A stretch of DNA of 42,855 nucleotides, from the NCBI GenBank assembly GCA_002507565.1, contig MOXJ01000022.1, positions 1-42,855 of the forward strand. Reading direction: 5' to 3'. This DNA comes from Candidatus Reconcilbacillus cellulovorans. GTDB lineage: Bacteria > Bacillota > Bacilli > Paenibacillales > Reconciliibacillaceae. Of this stretch, positions 19,178-29,552 are shown piece by piece. A program made the position numbers and the translations under genes. The notes under the pieces were generated by a model, which was not told the DNA's origin, made no database searches, and saw nothing but the letters and a program-made list of their open reading frames with translations. The number at the start of each line of letters is the position of its first letter. Position 1 is the first letter of the stretch.

Positions 19178-20045
19178 CCAAAGTCTCGAGCAGCTTCCGC
19201 ATGTCGTCCGGCAGCGGGGCGCGCACCTGCAGACGGGTTTGCGTCCACGGGTGAAACCAGATCAGCTTTTCGCCGTGCAGGGCCTGGCGGCGGATCAGGC
19301 GCCGGGAGCCGCCGTACAGGCCGTCGCCGGCGATCGGATGGCCGATTGACGACAGGTGGACGCGGATCTGATGCGTCCGCCCCGTTTCCAGTTTCAGCCG
19401 CAGCAGCGTATGATCCTCGAACCTGTCCACCACGCGATAATGCGTAACGGCCGGTTCGCCGGTTGGGCTGACCCTCCGTTTCGTCGGATGGTGGCGGTGC
19501 TGGCCGATCGGCAAGTCGATCGTTCCTTCGTCGTCCTTCACCACGCCTTCGACGATTGCCACATATTCGCGCCCGATTCTTTTTTCCCGCATCGCGCGAT
19601 CGAAAACGGCGTGGGCGAACTCGTTCTTGGCGAACAGGACGGGGCCGCTCGTTTCTTTGTCGAGCCGATGGATCGGCCGAACCCGGCATTTCTGGTCCGT
19701 GCAGGCGTAATAGGCGGCCACGGCATGCGCCAGCGTGCCGCGCTGGCCGGCGACGCTCGGATGAGCCTCGATGCCGGCGGGCTTATGAACGACAAGCGAA
19801 AAATCGTCCTCGTACAAGATGTTCAGTTCGGTGAAATCGGCATCCACGCCGGGTTCTTCTGGAGGAAACAGACGCAGGTGCAACGTTTGTCCCTGCAGCC
19901 GGACTCCGCCGCGCCGGATCAGGCCGGAACACACTTTCGGCGGAATCGGTAGGCGGGCGAGTACTTTGCCGAGCCCTTCCGCCGCCCAAGACGGCGGAAC
20001 GCGGACTTCATACCAGGCCCCTTTGCGGCGACCGGAAGGTATCAT
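19131..20045 (-). CDS. RluA/RluD-family RNA pseudouridine synthase
   Basis: Converts specific uridines in rRNA or tRNA to pseudouridine. 304 residues; an N-terminal S4-like region (about 10-65, LPIPPKVCSGLIRRGGVRL), then the catalytic domain with D129 in PIHRLDKETSGPVLFAK, GRTHQIRVHLSSIGHPIAGD and GLYGG. ATG 20045 has GAAGGGG upstream and overlaps the gluQ stop as ATGA, so it is coupled to gluQ. Which RNA position it modifies cannot be told. Confidence 0.9.
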   Translation of the reverse strand: MIPSGRRKGAWYEVRVPPSWAAEGLGKVLARLPIPPKVCSGLIRRGGVRLQGQTLHLRLFPPEEPGVDADFTELNILYEDDFSLVVHKPAGIEAHPSVAGQRGTLAHAVAAYYACTDQKCRVRPIHRLDKETSGPVLFAKNEFAHAVFDRAMREKRIGREYVAIVEGVVKDDEGTIDLPIGQHRHHPTKRRVSPTGEPAVTHYRVVDRFEDHTLLRLKLETGRTHQIRVHLSSIGHPIAGDGLYGGSRRLIRRQALHGEKLIWFHPWTQTRLQVRAPLPDDMRKLLETLVSRRESGRCTDGSLE

Positions 20046-21025
20046 GTCGTCAAAACCCCTTCTGTTAAAGCGGTTAAAGCGCGTTGGGACAACCGGATCG
20101 GTTCCCGAACCACCCGAGAAGGGATGAACCGTTCGACGAGTTCCCGCGGTTTTGCCGGTTCCGGACGGTCGATGAGCCCGCACCGGTATGCAAGCCAGCC
20201 GACGACCCGTTCCGCGGCGATCCCGCTTGCGCGAAGCCGTTGCAGCGTAATTTCTTCCCCGTGCCGTTTCGACAGCCGCCGTCCGTCGGGGCCGAGCCAC
20301 AGCGGCGCGTGCGCGTACGCCGGCGGACGCAACTCCAACGCCTCGAACAGCAACAGTTGCCTCGGCGTGGAGTCCAGCAGATCGGAGCCGCGCCACACTT
20401 CGGTGACGCCCATTTCCGCATCGTCGACGACGACGGCCAACTGGTACGCGTAAACACCGTCCGAACGCCGGACGATAAAATCGCCGCCGGTGCCCGCCTC
20501 AAACGCGACAAACCCGTGCACCTCGTCCCGGAACGAAACCGGTCGGTCGGGCAAAGCGAACCGCCAGGACGGCCGCCGGATACTCGCGAGCCGCTCGCGT
20601 TCCGCCGACGACAGCCCCCTGCAGCGCCCCGGGTATGCCGGGCCTTCTGACGTCAGGCCGTGCGGAGCGTTTGCCGACTGCAACACGTCTTTTCGGCTGC
20701 AAAAGCAGGGATAGACGAGATTTTTGGACAACAGTCGCTCAAACGCTTCCCGGTAAACAGGTTCCCGTTCGCTCTGCCGGTAAGGCGCGTGCTGTCCGCC
20801 GACGTCCGGGCCTTCGTCCCAGTCGAGGCCGAGCCAGCGAAGGTCTTCTATCAGCCCCTGTTCATATTCGGGACGGCAGCGCGGGCGGTCGAGGTCTTCC
20901 AGCCGGAGCGCGATCGTCCCGTTTTTGCTGCGGGCGGACAGCCAGGCAAGCAGCGCCGTGCAGGCGTTGCCGAGATGCATGCGGCCCGAAGGCGTCGGCG
21001 CGAAACGGCCGCGGTGCTGTGTCAT
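20042..21025 (-). CDS. gluQ: Glutamyl-Q tRNA(Asp) synthetase
   Basis: Glutamyl-tRNA synthetase paralogue that attaches glutamate to queuosine in the anticodon of tRNA-Asp. 327 residues, without the anticodon-binding domain, as expected. Seen: FAPTPSGRMHLGN (HIGH-like), RLEDLDRPRC, zinc-type cysteines in YPCFCSR and YPGRCRG, and RLSKRHGEE (KMSKS-like). ATG 21025 has GGGGTGA 9 nt upstream. First gene of an operon with the pseudouridine synthase. Confidence 0.93.
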   Translation of the reverse strand: MTQHRGRFAPTPSGRMHLGNACTALLAWLSARSKNGTIALRLEDLDRPRCRPEYEQGLIEDLRWLGLDWDEGPDVGGQHAPYRQSEREPVYREAFERLLSKNLVYPCFCSRKDVLQSANAPHGLTSEGPAYPGRCRGLSSAERERLASIRRPSWRFALPDRPVSFRDEVHGFVAFEAGTGGDFIVRRSDGVYAYQLAVVVDDAEMGVTEVWRGSDLLDSTPRQLLLFEALELRPPAYAHAPLWLGPDGRRLSKRHGEEITLQRLRASGIAAERVVGWLAYRCGLIDRPEPAKPRELVERFIPSRVVREPIRLSQRALTALTEGVLTT

Positions 21026-21051
21026 GTGAGCGATCACCCCGGACGTTCTTG

Positions 21052-21080
21052 ATCTTAGCAAAAGATCGTCCGAAAAACAA
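21052..21080 (-). promoter_or_regulatory. Promoter for gluQ
   Basis: On the minus strand TTGTTT (21080-21075), 17-bp spacer, TAAGAT (21057-21052). The transcript would start about 20 nt before gluQ. Confidence 0.6.
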
Positions 21081-21086
21081 ACGGTG

Positions 21087-21102
21087 TTGCAACCGGTTGC
21101 AA
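21087..21102. promoter_or_regulatory. Perfect 16-bp palindrome, likely repressor operator
   Basis: TTGCAACCGGTTGCAA equals its own reverse complement and has a central CpG, the form of LacI/GalR-family operators. A second copy of the half, GCAACCGGTT, follows in tandem. Its right half is the -35 element of the rightward promoter, so binding would block it. No LacI-type gene is in the window. Confidence 0.6.
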
Positions 21103-21125
21103 CCGGTTCGCATTCGGTTTATGAT
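21097..21125 (+). promoter_or_regulatory. Promoter for the transducer-like gene pair
   Basis: TTGCAA (21097-21102), 17-bp spacer, TATGAT (21120-21125). The -35 overlaps the 16-bp palindrome. It sits about 50 bp before the ATG at 21179. Confidence 0.6.
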
Positions 21126-21178
21126 GGCAGTGAAGATCGTCACGTTCCGACCGAATGTTGAGGAGGGACCGGATTTCC

Positions 21179-21547
21179 ATGAAAGAAAAAGGGGCGAGGC
21201 TTTGGATCATTCCGGACGGCTACATCCCGGAGCGCAGTTCGGGAGTGTTGACGAGCCATGAATCGATCTGCGTGCTCAATTGCAACGATCGACCGGCCCG
21301 ACTGGCGATCACCGTGTACTTCGAAGACCGACCGCCGATCGAACGGATTCCGGTCGAAGTCGGCGCCAAACGGACGAAACATATCCGCACTTCTACGCTC
21401 GAACTGAACGGCGAGCGGATTCCCGTGGGCGTTCCGTACGCGATGGAAGTGGAAAGCGACATTCCCGTCGTGGTGCAGTACAGCCGGATGGACTCTACGC
21501 AGGCAGAAAACGCGCTGATGTCGGTCATCGCGTATCCGGTCGAATAA
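21179..21547 (+). CDS. Sensory rhodopsin transducer family protein (ASRT, PF07100)
   Basis: 122-residue soluble beta-sandwich protein like the Anabaena sensory rhodopsin transducer. Seen: ARLWIIPDGYIPE, SHESICVLNCNDRPARL, ITVYFEDRPPI, and a C-terminal QYSRMDSTQAENALMSVIAY, all hallmarks of the family. ATG 21179 has AGGAGGG 11 nt upstream. No rhodopsin gene is nearby, so here it probably binds a small ligand or DNA rather than a photoreceptor; several family members occur without rhodopsin. Expressed from the palindrome-controlled promoter with the next gene. Confidence 0.88.
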   Translation: MKEKGARLWIIPDGYIPERSSGVLTSHESICVLNCNDRPARLAITVYFEDRPPIERIPVEVGAKRTKHIRTSTLELNGERIPVGVPYAMEVESDIPVVVQYSRMDSTQAENALMSVIAYPVE

Positions 21548-21588
21548 AGGTCGGAAAAGGTCGGAAATCGAAGAAGGAGGCGGTTCGG

Positions 21589-22371
21589 ATGGACGACGGC
21601 GATGAGTTTCCGAACCAAGTGCTCGCTCCGGGGGTCGTCGTACCGAACGGACCGGAAGCGGCTTCCTGGCTATCCGGAAGAATGTTGCGCATCGGCAGGG
21701 CGGCGGCTGGCATTTCATACGGCATTCCGGTCGGAGCGGTCGTCCCGCTCGGATTCGAGGCGTATGTCCGCGTGTTTCACCCCGCCGAGGGAGGAGAAGA
21801 CGGCGGAGAGCCGATCTTTTGGTCGGAAGTGGCCGAATGGGCCGGGCGTCGCGTCCATCCGCTCATGCAATGGGAAGCGATAAGCCGACCGGCTCCGGGA
21901 TTCGGTGCGGGGCCGAAACCATGGAAAGAAGATCCGCCTGTCGGCCGTTGTCCGGATGATACACTTGCGGCGTTGGCCGAACATCTGGAAAGGTTTACCG
22001 AAACCCCCGAGACGACGTGGGTTTGCGTCTGGGACGGTTTTACGTCTGTCGGTCCGCTGATCCGACATGCTCCGCGCGTTCGGTTGCCGGGACGCACGTA
22101 TGCGCTGCTCAGGGCGCCTCTTGATGTCGTGGCGGAAGGAATTGTGCGGGGCGGCGTATGGACGCCGGGACCGAATCTTTGGTGGCCAGACGACCGGGCG
22201 TGGTGCGTCGCGACGGAGGTCGATTTCCGGTGGACGTTCGTGGCGGGAAGCCGCGGGCTGATCGCCTCGATCGCCGGCGATACGCGTCTGGAGGCGTTGG
22301 AGACGAGGCCGGAGCATCGGTGCGACGTTGGCAGCGATATGATTAACGTGCTTAATGATGAATCTCATTAA
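21589..22371 (+). CDS. Hypothetical protein
   Basis: 260 residues, ATG 21589 with AAGGAGG upstream, 41 nt after the transducer-like gene. Soluble, Trp- and Pro-rich, with distinctive blocks VPLGFEAYVRVFHPA, WSEVAEWAGRRVHPLMQWE, WVCVWDGF, RVRLPGRTYALLRAPLD and PNLWWPDDRAWCVATEVDF. I recall this pattern from unnamed proteins common in Actinobacteria, so horizontal transfer is possible. No function known. Confidence 0.8.
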   Translation: MDDGDEFPNQVLAPGVVVPNGPEAASWLSGRMLRIGRAAAGISYGIPVGAVVPLGFEAYVRVFHPAEGGEDGGEPIFWSEVAEWAGRRVHPLMQWEAISRPAPGFGAGPKPWKEDPPVGRCPDDTLAALAEHLERFTETPETTWVCVWDGFTSVGPLIRHAPRVRLPGRTYALLRAPLDVVAEGIVRGGVWTPGPNLWWPDDRAWCVATEVDFRWTFVAGSRGLIASIAGDTRLEALETRPEHRCDVGSDMINVLNDESH

Positions 22372-22598
22372 AGGGTACAATTAAATCGGTCCGGTTTTTT
22401 TCGCTCTCAACTTCCGATAATGTATATTATGTAAACTAGAAAAACACCCAACCGCTCGGCGCGCCTCCTTCGGAAACAGCCCTTCTTTTCAACAAACCGG
22501 GCCGCCTCTTTCGGGATCCGGCATCCCATCATCGGGGTTCAGGCGGCCCGTTGCGATCTAGACGGCGCTTTTAGCGCACACGGCGTTTAAAATGGCGT
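22372..22598. other. Convergent intergenic region
   Basis: 227 bp between two converging genes. An AT-rich part (22372-22440) contains a T-tract after CGGTCCGG and a near-palindrome ATAATGTATATTAT of unknown use. The rest contains the terminator-like hairpin listed separately. No coding frame is convincing. Confidence 0.5.
22498..22550 (-). terminator. Terminator-like hairpin
   Basis: CGGGCCGCCT (22498-22507) and AGGCGGCCCG (22541-22550) form a perfect 10-bp stem over a loop that can fold further. In the minus direction it is followed by GTTTGTTG, a weak T-rich run, so it probably ends the leftward transcript. Confidence 0.5.
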
Positions 22599-23228
22599 TT
22601 ATTTGGATTTGGAATTCGGATTGGTGTCTTCCGAAGGTAATTCTTCCTCCAGAGCATAGTCGAAATCGTCGATGTCGTAGACCTTCACCGGAATTTCTGC
22701 GTCGATCACTTTGTCGACGAATTCGTACTGATCGGTCACGATCGGTGCCTGTTCGCGCAGGGACGTCAGAATCAGTTCCGTCTCGATCGGGTCGAGTTCT
22801 TCGCCGTATTGCGCGTTTTCGACGGCATAAACGACAGTAATCGTCACTTTATCGTTGACGAGCAGCGGCGGACTTTTGCGCCACGGCGCAAGAAGCGCGC
22901 GCTCGATTTTTTTCCGGTTCAGCGGTTGTTCAAAAAATTTGATCATCTCCTCGATCATTTGCCGGGCATGGCCGTCATCGGCCGGATCGGACATGATCGG
23001 CTCTTCACTGTCTTTCATGTCGTACAGTTCCATGACCGTCGAATACGGAATCAAATACTCGACGGGCCGGGAAGGAGACAACATCTGGCCGTAAATGGCG
23101 ACCATGACGGCTTCGACGACAAAACGCCGTTTGGTTTCCACGTTGCGTTTCGACCACCTTTCGACCTTTTGCAGCGGGTCTACGTACTTTATCATATCAT
23201 TTGTGTGCGGTTCGTACCAGTGCGACAA
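22599..23228 (-). CDS. Conserved hypothetical protein of Paenibacillaceae type
   Basis: Up to 209 residues, soluble and acidic. Conserved-looking blocks are YVDPLQKVERWSKRNVETK, FVVEAVMVAIYGQML, RALLAPWRKSPPLLVNDKV, DPIETELILTSLREQAP and PVKVYDIDDFDYALEEE. I remember near-identical unnamed proteins in Paenibacillus (some misnamed ADP-heptose synthase) but no function. The start is unclear: TTG 23228 has GGGAG about 14 nt upstream; ATG 23195 gives 198 residues but has no ribosome binding site. Lies 58 nt after gltD on the same strand. Confidence 0.8.
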   Translation of the reverse strand: MSHWYEPHTNDMIKYVDPLQKVERWSKRNVETKRRFVVEAVMVAIYGQMLSPSRPVEYLIPYSTVMELYDMKDSEEPIMSDPADDGHARQMIEEMIKFFEQPLNRKKIERALLAPWRKSPPLLVNDKVTITVVYAVENAQYGEELDPIETELILTSLREQAPIVTDQYEFVDKVIDAEIPVKVYDIDDFDYALEEELPSEDTNPNSKSK

Positions 23229-23286
23229 AACAAAGAAGCGACTCCCGACGAGGCGGTCGTCGCTCGTTCGATTTTCTTCTGTATTT

Positions 23287-24771
23287 TTAAGGCAAAAACG
23301 TTCGGCCCATCAAGTACCGGTCAACTTCCCGAGCGGCTTCTCTTCCCTCATGAATGGCCCAAACGACCAGGCTTTGCCCTCTCCTCATGTCACCGGCGAC
23401 GAAAATACCGTCGATGTTGGTGCGGTACTTTCCGTATTCCGCCTTAACGTTCGTGAACCGGTCGGTTTCCAGACCGAGCTGGCGGATGAGCGGCTGTTCG
23501 GGTCCCGCAAAGCCGAGCGCGATTAGAACCAGTTGCGCCGGCCATACTTTTTCGGTGCCGGGAATAACGGTGTTCGTCGCACGGCCGGATTCATCTTTTT
23601 TCCGAATGACTTCCACCGTGCGGACTTCCTTGACGTGTCCGTTTTCGTCGCCCACCAGCTCGGTGGTCAGGATCCGGTATTCCCGAGGGTCTTTCCCGAA
23701 CAGCGCTTTGGCCTCCTCCTGACCGTAATCCAGTCGGAACACCTGCGGATACTGCGGCCACGGGTTGTCGGCCGGCCTTGTCAACGGCGCTTCCGGATAG
23801 ATGACGAATTGCGTGACGCTTTTGCAGCCCAGCCGGATTGCCGTCGCCACACAGTCGGTCCCCGTGTCGCCGCCGCCGATGACGACGACGTCCTTGCCCT
23901 CGGCGGAAATGTAACGACCGTCTTGAAGCCCGGAATCGAGCAGCGATTTCGTCGCCAACGTCAGAAACTCCATCGCGTAATGAACGCCTTTCAGCTCGAC
24001 GCCCGGCACTTCGAGCGGCCGCGGCTGCGTGGCCCCACAGCAGAGAACGACGGCGTCGAATTCCTTGAGCAGTCGGTCGGCGGGATAGTCTTTTCCGACT
24101 TCGCAATTGACGACGAATTGAACGCCTTCGGCCGCCATCAGGTCGATCCGGCGCTGGACGACGCGTTTGTCCAGTTTCATCGGCGGGATGCCGTACGTCA
24201 GCAAACCGCCGATCCGATCGGCGCGTTCAAACACCGTCACCGTATGACCGGCTTTGTTCAGCTGGTCCGCCGCCGCCAGACCGGCGGGACCGGAACCGAC
24301 GATCGCCACTTTTTTGCCCGTGCGCTTTTTCGGCGGTTCCGGTTGCACCCAGCCTTCCTCAAACGCCCGGTCGATGATCGCCTGCTCGATCGTCTTGATG
24401 GCGACGGGATCACCGTGTAAACCGACCGTGCAGGAACCCTCGCAGGGAGCCGGACAGACGCGTCCGGTGAATTCAGGAAAATTGTTTGTTTTATGCAAGC
24501 GGTATAACGCTTCTTTCCATTGCCCGCGATATACGAGGTTGTTCCATTCCGGAATCAGATTGTGCAACGGACAACCCGTCGTGCCCCGGTTCAGGATGAT
24601 GCCCGAATTGCAATACGGAATGCCGCAGTCCATGCAGCGGGCGCCCTGAATGCGCAGCTCTTCATCGGACAGATGCCGATGAAACTCTTCCCAGTCCCGG
24701 ATGCGTTCCAGCGGGTCGCGATCGGCGGGGACATGGCGCTTGTATTCCAGAAAACCAGTCGGCGTCGACAT
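23287..24771 (-). CDS. gltD: Glutamate synthase (NADPH) small subunit
   Basis: FAD- and NADPH-binding subunit that feeds electrons through Fe-S clusters to GltA, for making glutamate from glutamine and 2-oxoglutarate. 494 residues; N-terminal cluster cysteines C46, C49, C54 ([10 protein letters not shown]), C67 (GCPLHN) and C106, C110, C114 ([10 protein letters not shown]); FAD site [22 protein letters not shown] site [13 protein letters not shown]; second FAD motif [22 protein letters not shown] 24771 follows AAGGGGGG and lies 16 nt after the gltA stop: one operon. Confidence 0.96.
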   Translation of the reverse strand: MSTPTGFLEYKRHVPADRDPLERIRDWEEFHRHLSDEELRIQGARCMDCGIPYCNSGIILNRGTTGCPLHNLIPEWNNLVYRGQWKEALYRLHKTNNFPEFTGRVCPAPCEGSCTVGLHGDPVAIKTIEQAIIDRAFEEGWVQPEPPKKRTGKKVAIVGSGPAGLAAADQLNKAGHTVTVFERADRIGGLLTYGIPPMKLDKRVVQRRIDLMAAEGVQFVVNCEVGKDYPADRLLKEFDAVVLCCGATQPRPLEVPGVELKGVHYAMEFLTLATKSLLDSGLQDGRYISAEGKDVVVIGGGDTGTDCVATAIRLGCKSVTQFVIYPEAPLTRPADNPWPQYPQVFRLDYGQEEAKALFGKDPREYRILTTELVGDENGHVKEVRTVEVIRKKDESGRATNTVIPGTEKVWPAQLVLIALGFAGPEQPLIRQLGLETDRFTNVKAEYGKYRTNIDGIFVAGDMRRGQSLVVWAIHEGREAAREVDRYLMGRTFLP

Positions 24772-24787
24772 CGTTTCGTTCCCCCCT

Positions 24788-27700
24788 TCAGTTTCCGCTG
24801 ACCCGGGAAACGTCTTTCGTGTTCTCGATGAAAGCGCGCATGACCGCTTCTTCTTGGCTCAATCCCTCGCGTTTGGCGCGCTCGATCGACTCGAACATGC
24901 GCTTGTAGTCGCGCGGGATCACTTTGACGAACCGTACGACGTAGTCGTTCCAGTCGTGCAGAATACGGCGCGCTTTTTCGCTCCCCGTATACTTGACGTG
25001 GTTTTGCAGCATCAGTTTCACTTCTTCGATCTCGTACTCGTCTTCCAACAATTCGAACAACACCATTTCGTCGTTAGCGCGCTCGCGGAAACGGCCGTCT
25101 TCGTCGAGCACGTAGGCGATGCCGCCCGACATGCCCGCGGCGAAATTGCGGCCGGTCGGTCCGATAATGACGACGCGGCCTCCTGTCATGTACTCGCAGC
25201 CGTGATCGCCGACGCCCTCGACGACGGCGCGGGCGCCGCTGTTGCGAACGCAGAACCGTTCGCCCGCCCGGCCGCGGATGTACGCTTCCCCGCCGCTTGC
25301 GCCGTACAGCGCGACGTTGCCGATGATGATGTTGTCTTCCGGCACAAACGGCGATTGCGGCGGCGGGAAAACGATCAGTTTGCCGCCCGACAGGCCTTTG
25401 CCGAAATAGTCGTTGGCGTCGCCTTCCAGCGACAGCGTCATCCCTTTCGGCACGAAAGCGCCGAAGCTTTGCCCCGCCGATCCGTTGAAATGAAGCCGAA
25501 TCGTGTCGTGCGGCAAGCCGTCGCGCCCGTAGCGGCGCGTCAGCTCGCTGCCGACCATTGTGCCGACGGATCGGTCGGTGTTGCGGATCGGCAAAATCGC
25601 GTGCACCCGCTTGCCTTCTTCCAGCGCGGGCCGGCAAATACGCATCAATTCGCGGCTGTCGAGCGTTTCTTCAAGCCGGTGGTTCTGGTCGACGCGATGA
25701 CAGCGCCCGACATGCGGCGGTACGTCCGGCTGATACAACAGCGGCGATAAGTCGAGTCCTTTCATCTTCCAATGGGCGTGATCGGTTTCGACTTCGAGAA
25801 CGTCGGTACGCCCGACCATTTCGTCGATCGTCCGGAAACCAAGTTTCGCCATCCATTCGCGAACATCCTGCGCCACGAACCGCATGTAGTTGACGACGTG
25901 GTCGGGGTCGCCGGTAAATCGTTTACGCAGTTCAGGATTTTGCGTCGCGACGCCGACCGGACACGTGTCGAGATGACAGACGCGCATCATGACACAGCCG
26001 AGCACGATGAGCGGCGCGGTCGAAAAGCCGTACTCCTCGGCGCCGAGCAGCGCGGCGATGACGACGTCGCGGCCGGTCATCAGCTTGCCGTCCGTTTCGA
26101 GAACGACGCGGTCGCGCAAACCGTTAAGAAGCAGCGTCTGATGCGTTTCCGCAAGCCCCAATTCCCACGGCAGGCCGGCATGTTTGATGCTGGAGCGCGG
26201 CGAGGCACCGGTACCTCCGTCGTAACCGCTGATCAAAATCACGTCCGCTCTGCCCTTCGCCACGCCCGCTGCGATCGTGCCGACGCCGACCGCGGAGACG
26301 AGCTTGACGTTGATTTTCGCGCGCGGATTTGCGTTTTTCAGGTCGAAAATCAGTTCGGCCAAGTCCTCGATCGAATAAATATCGTGATGCGGAGGCGGCG
26401 AAATCAAGCCGACGCCGGCCGTCGTACCGCGACATTCCGCGATCCACGGATACACTTTTTTCCCCGGCAGTTGGCCGCCTTCGCCCGGCTTGGCGCCCTG
26501 TGCGATTTTGATCTGGATTTCGTCGGAATTCACGAGATAATGAATCGTGACGCCGAAGCGGCCGGACGCAACCTGTTTGATCGCGCTTCGCCTTTCGTCT
26601 TTGAACCGTTCGGGGTCTTCCCCGCCTTCACCGGTATTGCTTTTGCCGCCGATCCGGTTCATGGCGATGGCGAGGCTTTCATGCGCTTCCTTGCTGATCG
26701 ATCCGAACGACATGCCGCCGGTTTTAAAACGCCGACAAATCGACTCGACCGGTTCGACTTCCTCGATCGGCACCGGATCGCGTATCTGCCGGAATTTGAA
26801 CAGGCTGCGCAGCGTAATATGCTGCCTCGATTGATCGTCGATCAGATTTGCGAATTTCTTATAAAGCGCGTAATTGTTCGTACGCGCCGCCTGCTGCAAC
26901 GTATGAATCGTCTCCGGATGCAACAAGTGCACTTCCCCGCCGGCGCGCCACTGATGGTCGCCACCGGGATCGAGCGCAATGTCGCGGCTGTTGGAAACTG
27001 CATAAGCCTGACCGTGGCGCATCAGCGTTTCCTTGGCGATCGCGTCGAGGCCGACGCCGCCGATACGAGAGGGCGTCCAGGTAAAATATTTGTCGATGAC
27101 GGACCGATGAATGCCGATCGCTTCGAAAATTTGCGCGCCGCGGTAGCTTTGGAGCGTCGAAATGCCCATTTTCGAGGCGATTTTGACGACTCCCTTGACG
27201 ACGGCTTTTAGATAGTTTTTCTCGAGTTTTTCATATTCGCCGGGCACCATCTGCTGTTCGTTCAATGCGCGAACGGACTCCAGCGCCAGGTAAGGATAAA
27301 TCGCTTCCGCGCCGTAACCGAGCAGCATGGCGAAATGATGCACTTCTCTCGGCTCGCCGGATTCGAGCGCGATGCCGACTTTCATCCGCTTGCCGTTTCG
27401 GATGAGATGGTGGTGAAGTCCGGAAACGGCGAGCAAGGCGGGAATCGGCGCATGCCGCTCGTCGACGCCGCGGTCGGACAGAATGAGCAGTTGTACGCCG
27501 TTTTCGATGGCCCGATCCGCTTCGGCGAACAGCCGTTCCATCGCCCGTTCGAGGCCTGCTTCTCCTTCCTCGACGGGGAACAAAATCGGCAACGTCTCGG
27601 TCTTAAACAGCGGATTGCGCTTCAGCTTCGCAAAATCAGCCGCGTTCAAAACAGGTGTCTCCAGTCGGATTTTCCTGCAGTTCTCCGGTCCTGGGCGGAC

Positions 27701-29356
27701 GAGATTGCCCTCCGGACCGATCGTCGTCACGGTCGACGTGACGATTTCTTCGCGGATGGCGTCGATCGGCGGATTCGTCACCTGGGCGAACAACTGTTTG
27801 AAATAGTTATACAACAGCTGCGGCCGCTCCGAAAAGACGGCGAGCGGCGTATCGACGCCCATCGATCCGACCGGCTCGACGCCCGTTTTGGCCATCGGTT
27901 CCAAAATTTTGACCAAGTCTTCGTACGTGTAACCGAACGCTTTTTGCCAACGCAGTCGCGTCTCATCGTCGAGCGAGCCGTGGTCCGGCTCGGCTTTCGG
28001 CAGGCTGTCGAGCCGCACGAGATTTTCGTCCAGCCACTGGCGATACGGCCGTTCGCGGACGATCGCGCGTTTGACTTCTTCGTCGCTGACGATCCGACCC
28101 TCGCGCGTATCGACGAGTAGCATACGACCGGGCTGCAGACGGTCTTTCCGGATGATTTTCGCCGGATCGATCGGTAGAACGCCGGTTTCCGACGCCAGCA
28201 CGATGCGGTCGTCGCTCGTGACGCAGTAGCGCGCCGGCCGCAGGCCGTTTCGGTCCAGGATGGCGCCGATGACGGTTCCGTCGGTAAACACGATTGCAGC
28301 AGGACCGTCCCACGGTTCCATCAGCGTGCTGTGGTATTCGTAAAACGCTTTTTTCTCATCGTCCATCTGCGCATGGTTGACCCACGGTTCCGGCACCATC
28401 ATCATGGCGGCATGCGGCAGCGACCGGCCGCACAGGTGCAAAAATTCCAGACAATTGTCAAAAATCTGCGAGTCGGACCCGTCCTCGTCGAGAACCGGCA
28501 AGAGTTCGCTGATCTCAACGCCGAACACGTCGGTGCGGCACATCGCTTCCCGCGCGCGGAACCAGTTGACGTTTCCGCGCAGCGTATTGATTTCGCCGTT
28601 GTGAATCATATATCGATAAGGATGAGCGCGTTCCCAGCTCGGAAACGTGTTCGTGCTGAACCGCGAATGGACAAGGGCGATCGCACTGGCGAAAGTCGGA
28701 TCGCCCAGATCGAGATAATAGTCCGCCAACTGTTCCGGCGTCAGCATGCCTTTATAAACAACGGTGCGCGAAGAAAAACTGGCGAAATAAAAAAGAGGCT
28801 TGCCGCCCGCATGCTTCGCTGCGCGTTCACAACGTTTCCGGGCGACGAAAAGACGGCGTTCGAACGCGAGTTCTTCCTCGATTTCCTCCGGCTTGCCGAC
28901 GATCAGTTGCCGAATGAAAGGCTGGCTGTCCCTGGCTGTCTTGCCCAGCGTCGTGTCGTCGGTCGGCACCGTCCGCCAGCCGAGGACGGGCAATCCCGTT
29001 TCGGCGACGATCTGTTCGATTTTCGCTTCGCACGTTTCCCGCAGACGGTCGTCCCGGGGCAGGAAAATCATCCCGACCGCGTAATCGCCGCGGGCCGGAA
29101 GTTCGATACCCATTTGCTCGCATTGGTGGCGGAGAAACGCGTCCGGTATCTGAACGAGAATACCCGCTCCGTCCCCGACGTCCGCTTCCGCTCCCCTTGC
29201 GCCGCGATGGTCGAGATTTCGCAAAACCGTCAGAGCGTCCAGGACGATGTCGTGCGAAGCGACCCCTTTCAGATGCGCCACAAATCCGATGCCGCAGGCG
29301 TCGTGTTCGAAACAGGGATCGTATAGCCCTTTTGTTTTCAGATGCGTCTGTTCCAT
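24788..29356 (-). CDS. gltA: Glutamate synthase (NADPH) large subunit
   Basis: 1522 residues, the usual size. N-terminal glutaminase domain: a 20-residue propeptide ends before C21 ([11 protein letters not shown]), the Ntn-type nucleophile that releases ammonia from glutamine. Then a central domain, the FMN-binding (beta/alpha)8 synthase domain ([30 protein letters not shown]), the [3Fe-4S] cysteines in [15 protein letters not shown], and the C-terminal beta-helix GXGXG domain. ATG 29356 has AAAGG upstream; the frame stays open to 29500 but that part is leader. No gltC-type regulator is adjacent. Confidence 0.97.
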   Translation of the reverse strand: MEQTHLKTKGLYDPCFEHDACGIGFVAHLKGVASHDIVLDALTVLRNLDHRGARGAEADVGDGAGILVQIPDAFLRHQCEQMGIELPARGDYAVGMIFLPRDDRLRETCEAKIEQIVAETGLPVLGWRTVPTDDTTLGKTARDSQPFIRQLIVGKPEEIEEELAFERRLFVARKRCERAAKHAGGKPLFYFASFSSRTVVYKGMLTPEQLADYYLDLGDPTFASAIALVHSRFSTNTFPSWERAHPYRYMIHNGEINTLRGNVNWFRAREAMCRTDVFGVEISELLPVLDEDGSDSQIFDNCLEFLHLCGRSLPHAAMMMVPEPWVNHAQMDDEKKAFYEYHSTLMEPWDGPAAIVFTDGTVIGAILDRNGLRPARYCVTSDDRIVLASETGVLPIDPAKIIRKDRLQPGRMLLVDTREGRIVSDEEVKRAIVRERPYRQWLDENLVRLDSLPKAEPDHGSLDDETRLRWQKAFGYTYEDLVKILEPMAKTGVEPVGSMGVDTPLAVFSERPQLLYNYFKQLFAQVTNPPIDAIREEIVTSTVTTIGPEGNLVRPGPENCRKIRLETPVLNAADFAKLKRNPLFKTETLPILFPVEEGEAGLERAMERLFAEADRAIENGVQLLILSDRGVDERHAPIPALLAVSGLHHHLIRNGKRMKVGIALESGEPREVHHFAMLLGYGAEAIYPYLALESVRALNEQQMVPGEYEKLEKNYLKAVVKGVVKIASKMGISTLQSYRGAQIFEAIGIHRSVIDKYFTWTPSRIGGVGLDAIAKETLMRHGQAYAVSNSRDIALDPGGDHQWRAGGEVHLLHPETIHTLQQAARTNNYALYKKFANLIDDQSRQHITLRSLFKFRQIRDPVPIEEVEPVESICRRFKTGGMSFGSISKEAHESLAIAMNRIGGKSNTGEGGEDPERFKDERRSAIKQVASGRFGVTIHYLVNSDEIQIKIAQGAKPGEGGQLPGKKVYPWIAECRGTTAGVGLISPPPHHDIYSIEDLAELIFDLKNANPRAKINVKLVSAVGVGTIAAGVAKGRADVILISGYDGGTGASPRSSIKHAGLPWELGLAETHQTLLLNGLRDRVVLETDGKLMTGRDVVIAALLGAEEYGFSTAPLIVLGCVMMRVCHLDTCPVGVATQNPELRKRFTGDPDHVVNYMRFVAQDVREWMAKLGFRTIDEMVGRTDVLEVETDHAHWKMKGLDLSPLLYQPDVPPHVGRCHRVDQNHRLEETLDSRELMRICRPALEEGKRVHAILPIRNTDRSVGTMVGSELTRRYGRDGLPHDTIRLHFNGSAGQSFGAFVPKGMTLSLEGDANDYFGKGLSGGKLIVFPPPQSPFVPEDNIIIGNVALYGASGGEAYIRGRAGERFCVRNSGARAVVEGVGDHGCEYMTGGRVVIIGPTGRNFAAGMSGGIAYVLDEDGRFRERANDEMVLFELLEDEYEIEEVKLMLQNHVKYTGSEKARRILHDWNDYVVRFVKVIPRDYKRMFESIERAKREGLSQEEAVMRAFIENTKDVSRVSGN

Positions 29357-29501
29357 TTCCGGACAACCTTTCTGAACGGAATCGGGAATTGACAAATAAG
29401 ATATCATGAAATGTCCGCATCGCATAGTGCGGACCTCGTCGAAAAACGAAAAAAGTTTTTTATAAGCGCATAAACGTTTTTTCAATGCCTGCACGCACAC
29501 G
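29357..29501 (-). promoter_or_regulatory. Leader of the gltAD transcript with a hairpin
   Basis: About 145 nt between the predicted start of transcription and gltA. It holds a 7-bp hairpin GTCCGCA/TGCGGAC (29434-29413, 8-nt loop) and nearby A/T runs (AAAAAACTTTTTT on the transcript). No known riboswitch or T-box pattern is evident; a control function is only possible. Confidence 0.35.
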
Positions 29502-29507
29502 CCACTT

Positions 29508-29516
29508 ATTATAGCA
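29508..29516 (-). promoter_or_regulatory. Extended -10 promoter for gltAD
   Basis: On the minus strand TGCTATAAT, a consensus extended -10, with TTGCGA upstream at a short 15-bp spacing. Confidence 0.6.
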
Positions 29517-29552
29517 CAAAAATCGGTTTCGCAAGATGGCAGACGGATGTCG

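Noticed and set aside
22405-22440. ATAATGTATATTAT as a Fur/PerR/Zur box
   Set aside because: Does not fit the 7-1-7 consensus and lies between the ends of two converging genes rather than at a promoter.
25772-27211. Long open frame opposite gltA (479 codons)
   Set aside because: Antisense to a highly conserved glutamate synthase domain; composition typical of a codon-bias shadow.
29357-29501. T-box or glutamine riboswitch before gltA
   Set aside because: No T-box sequence, no specifier-like stems and no terminator hairpin could be found by eye.
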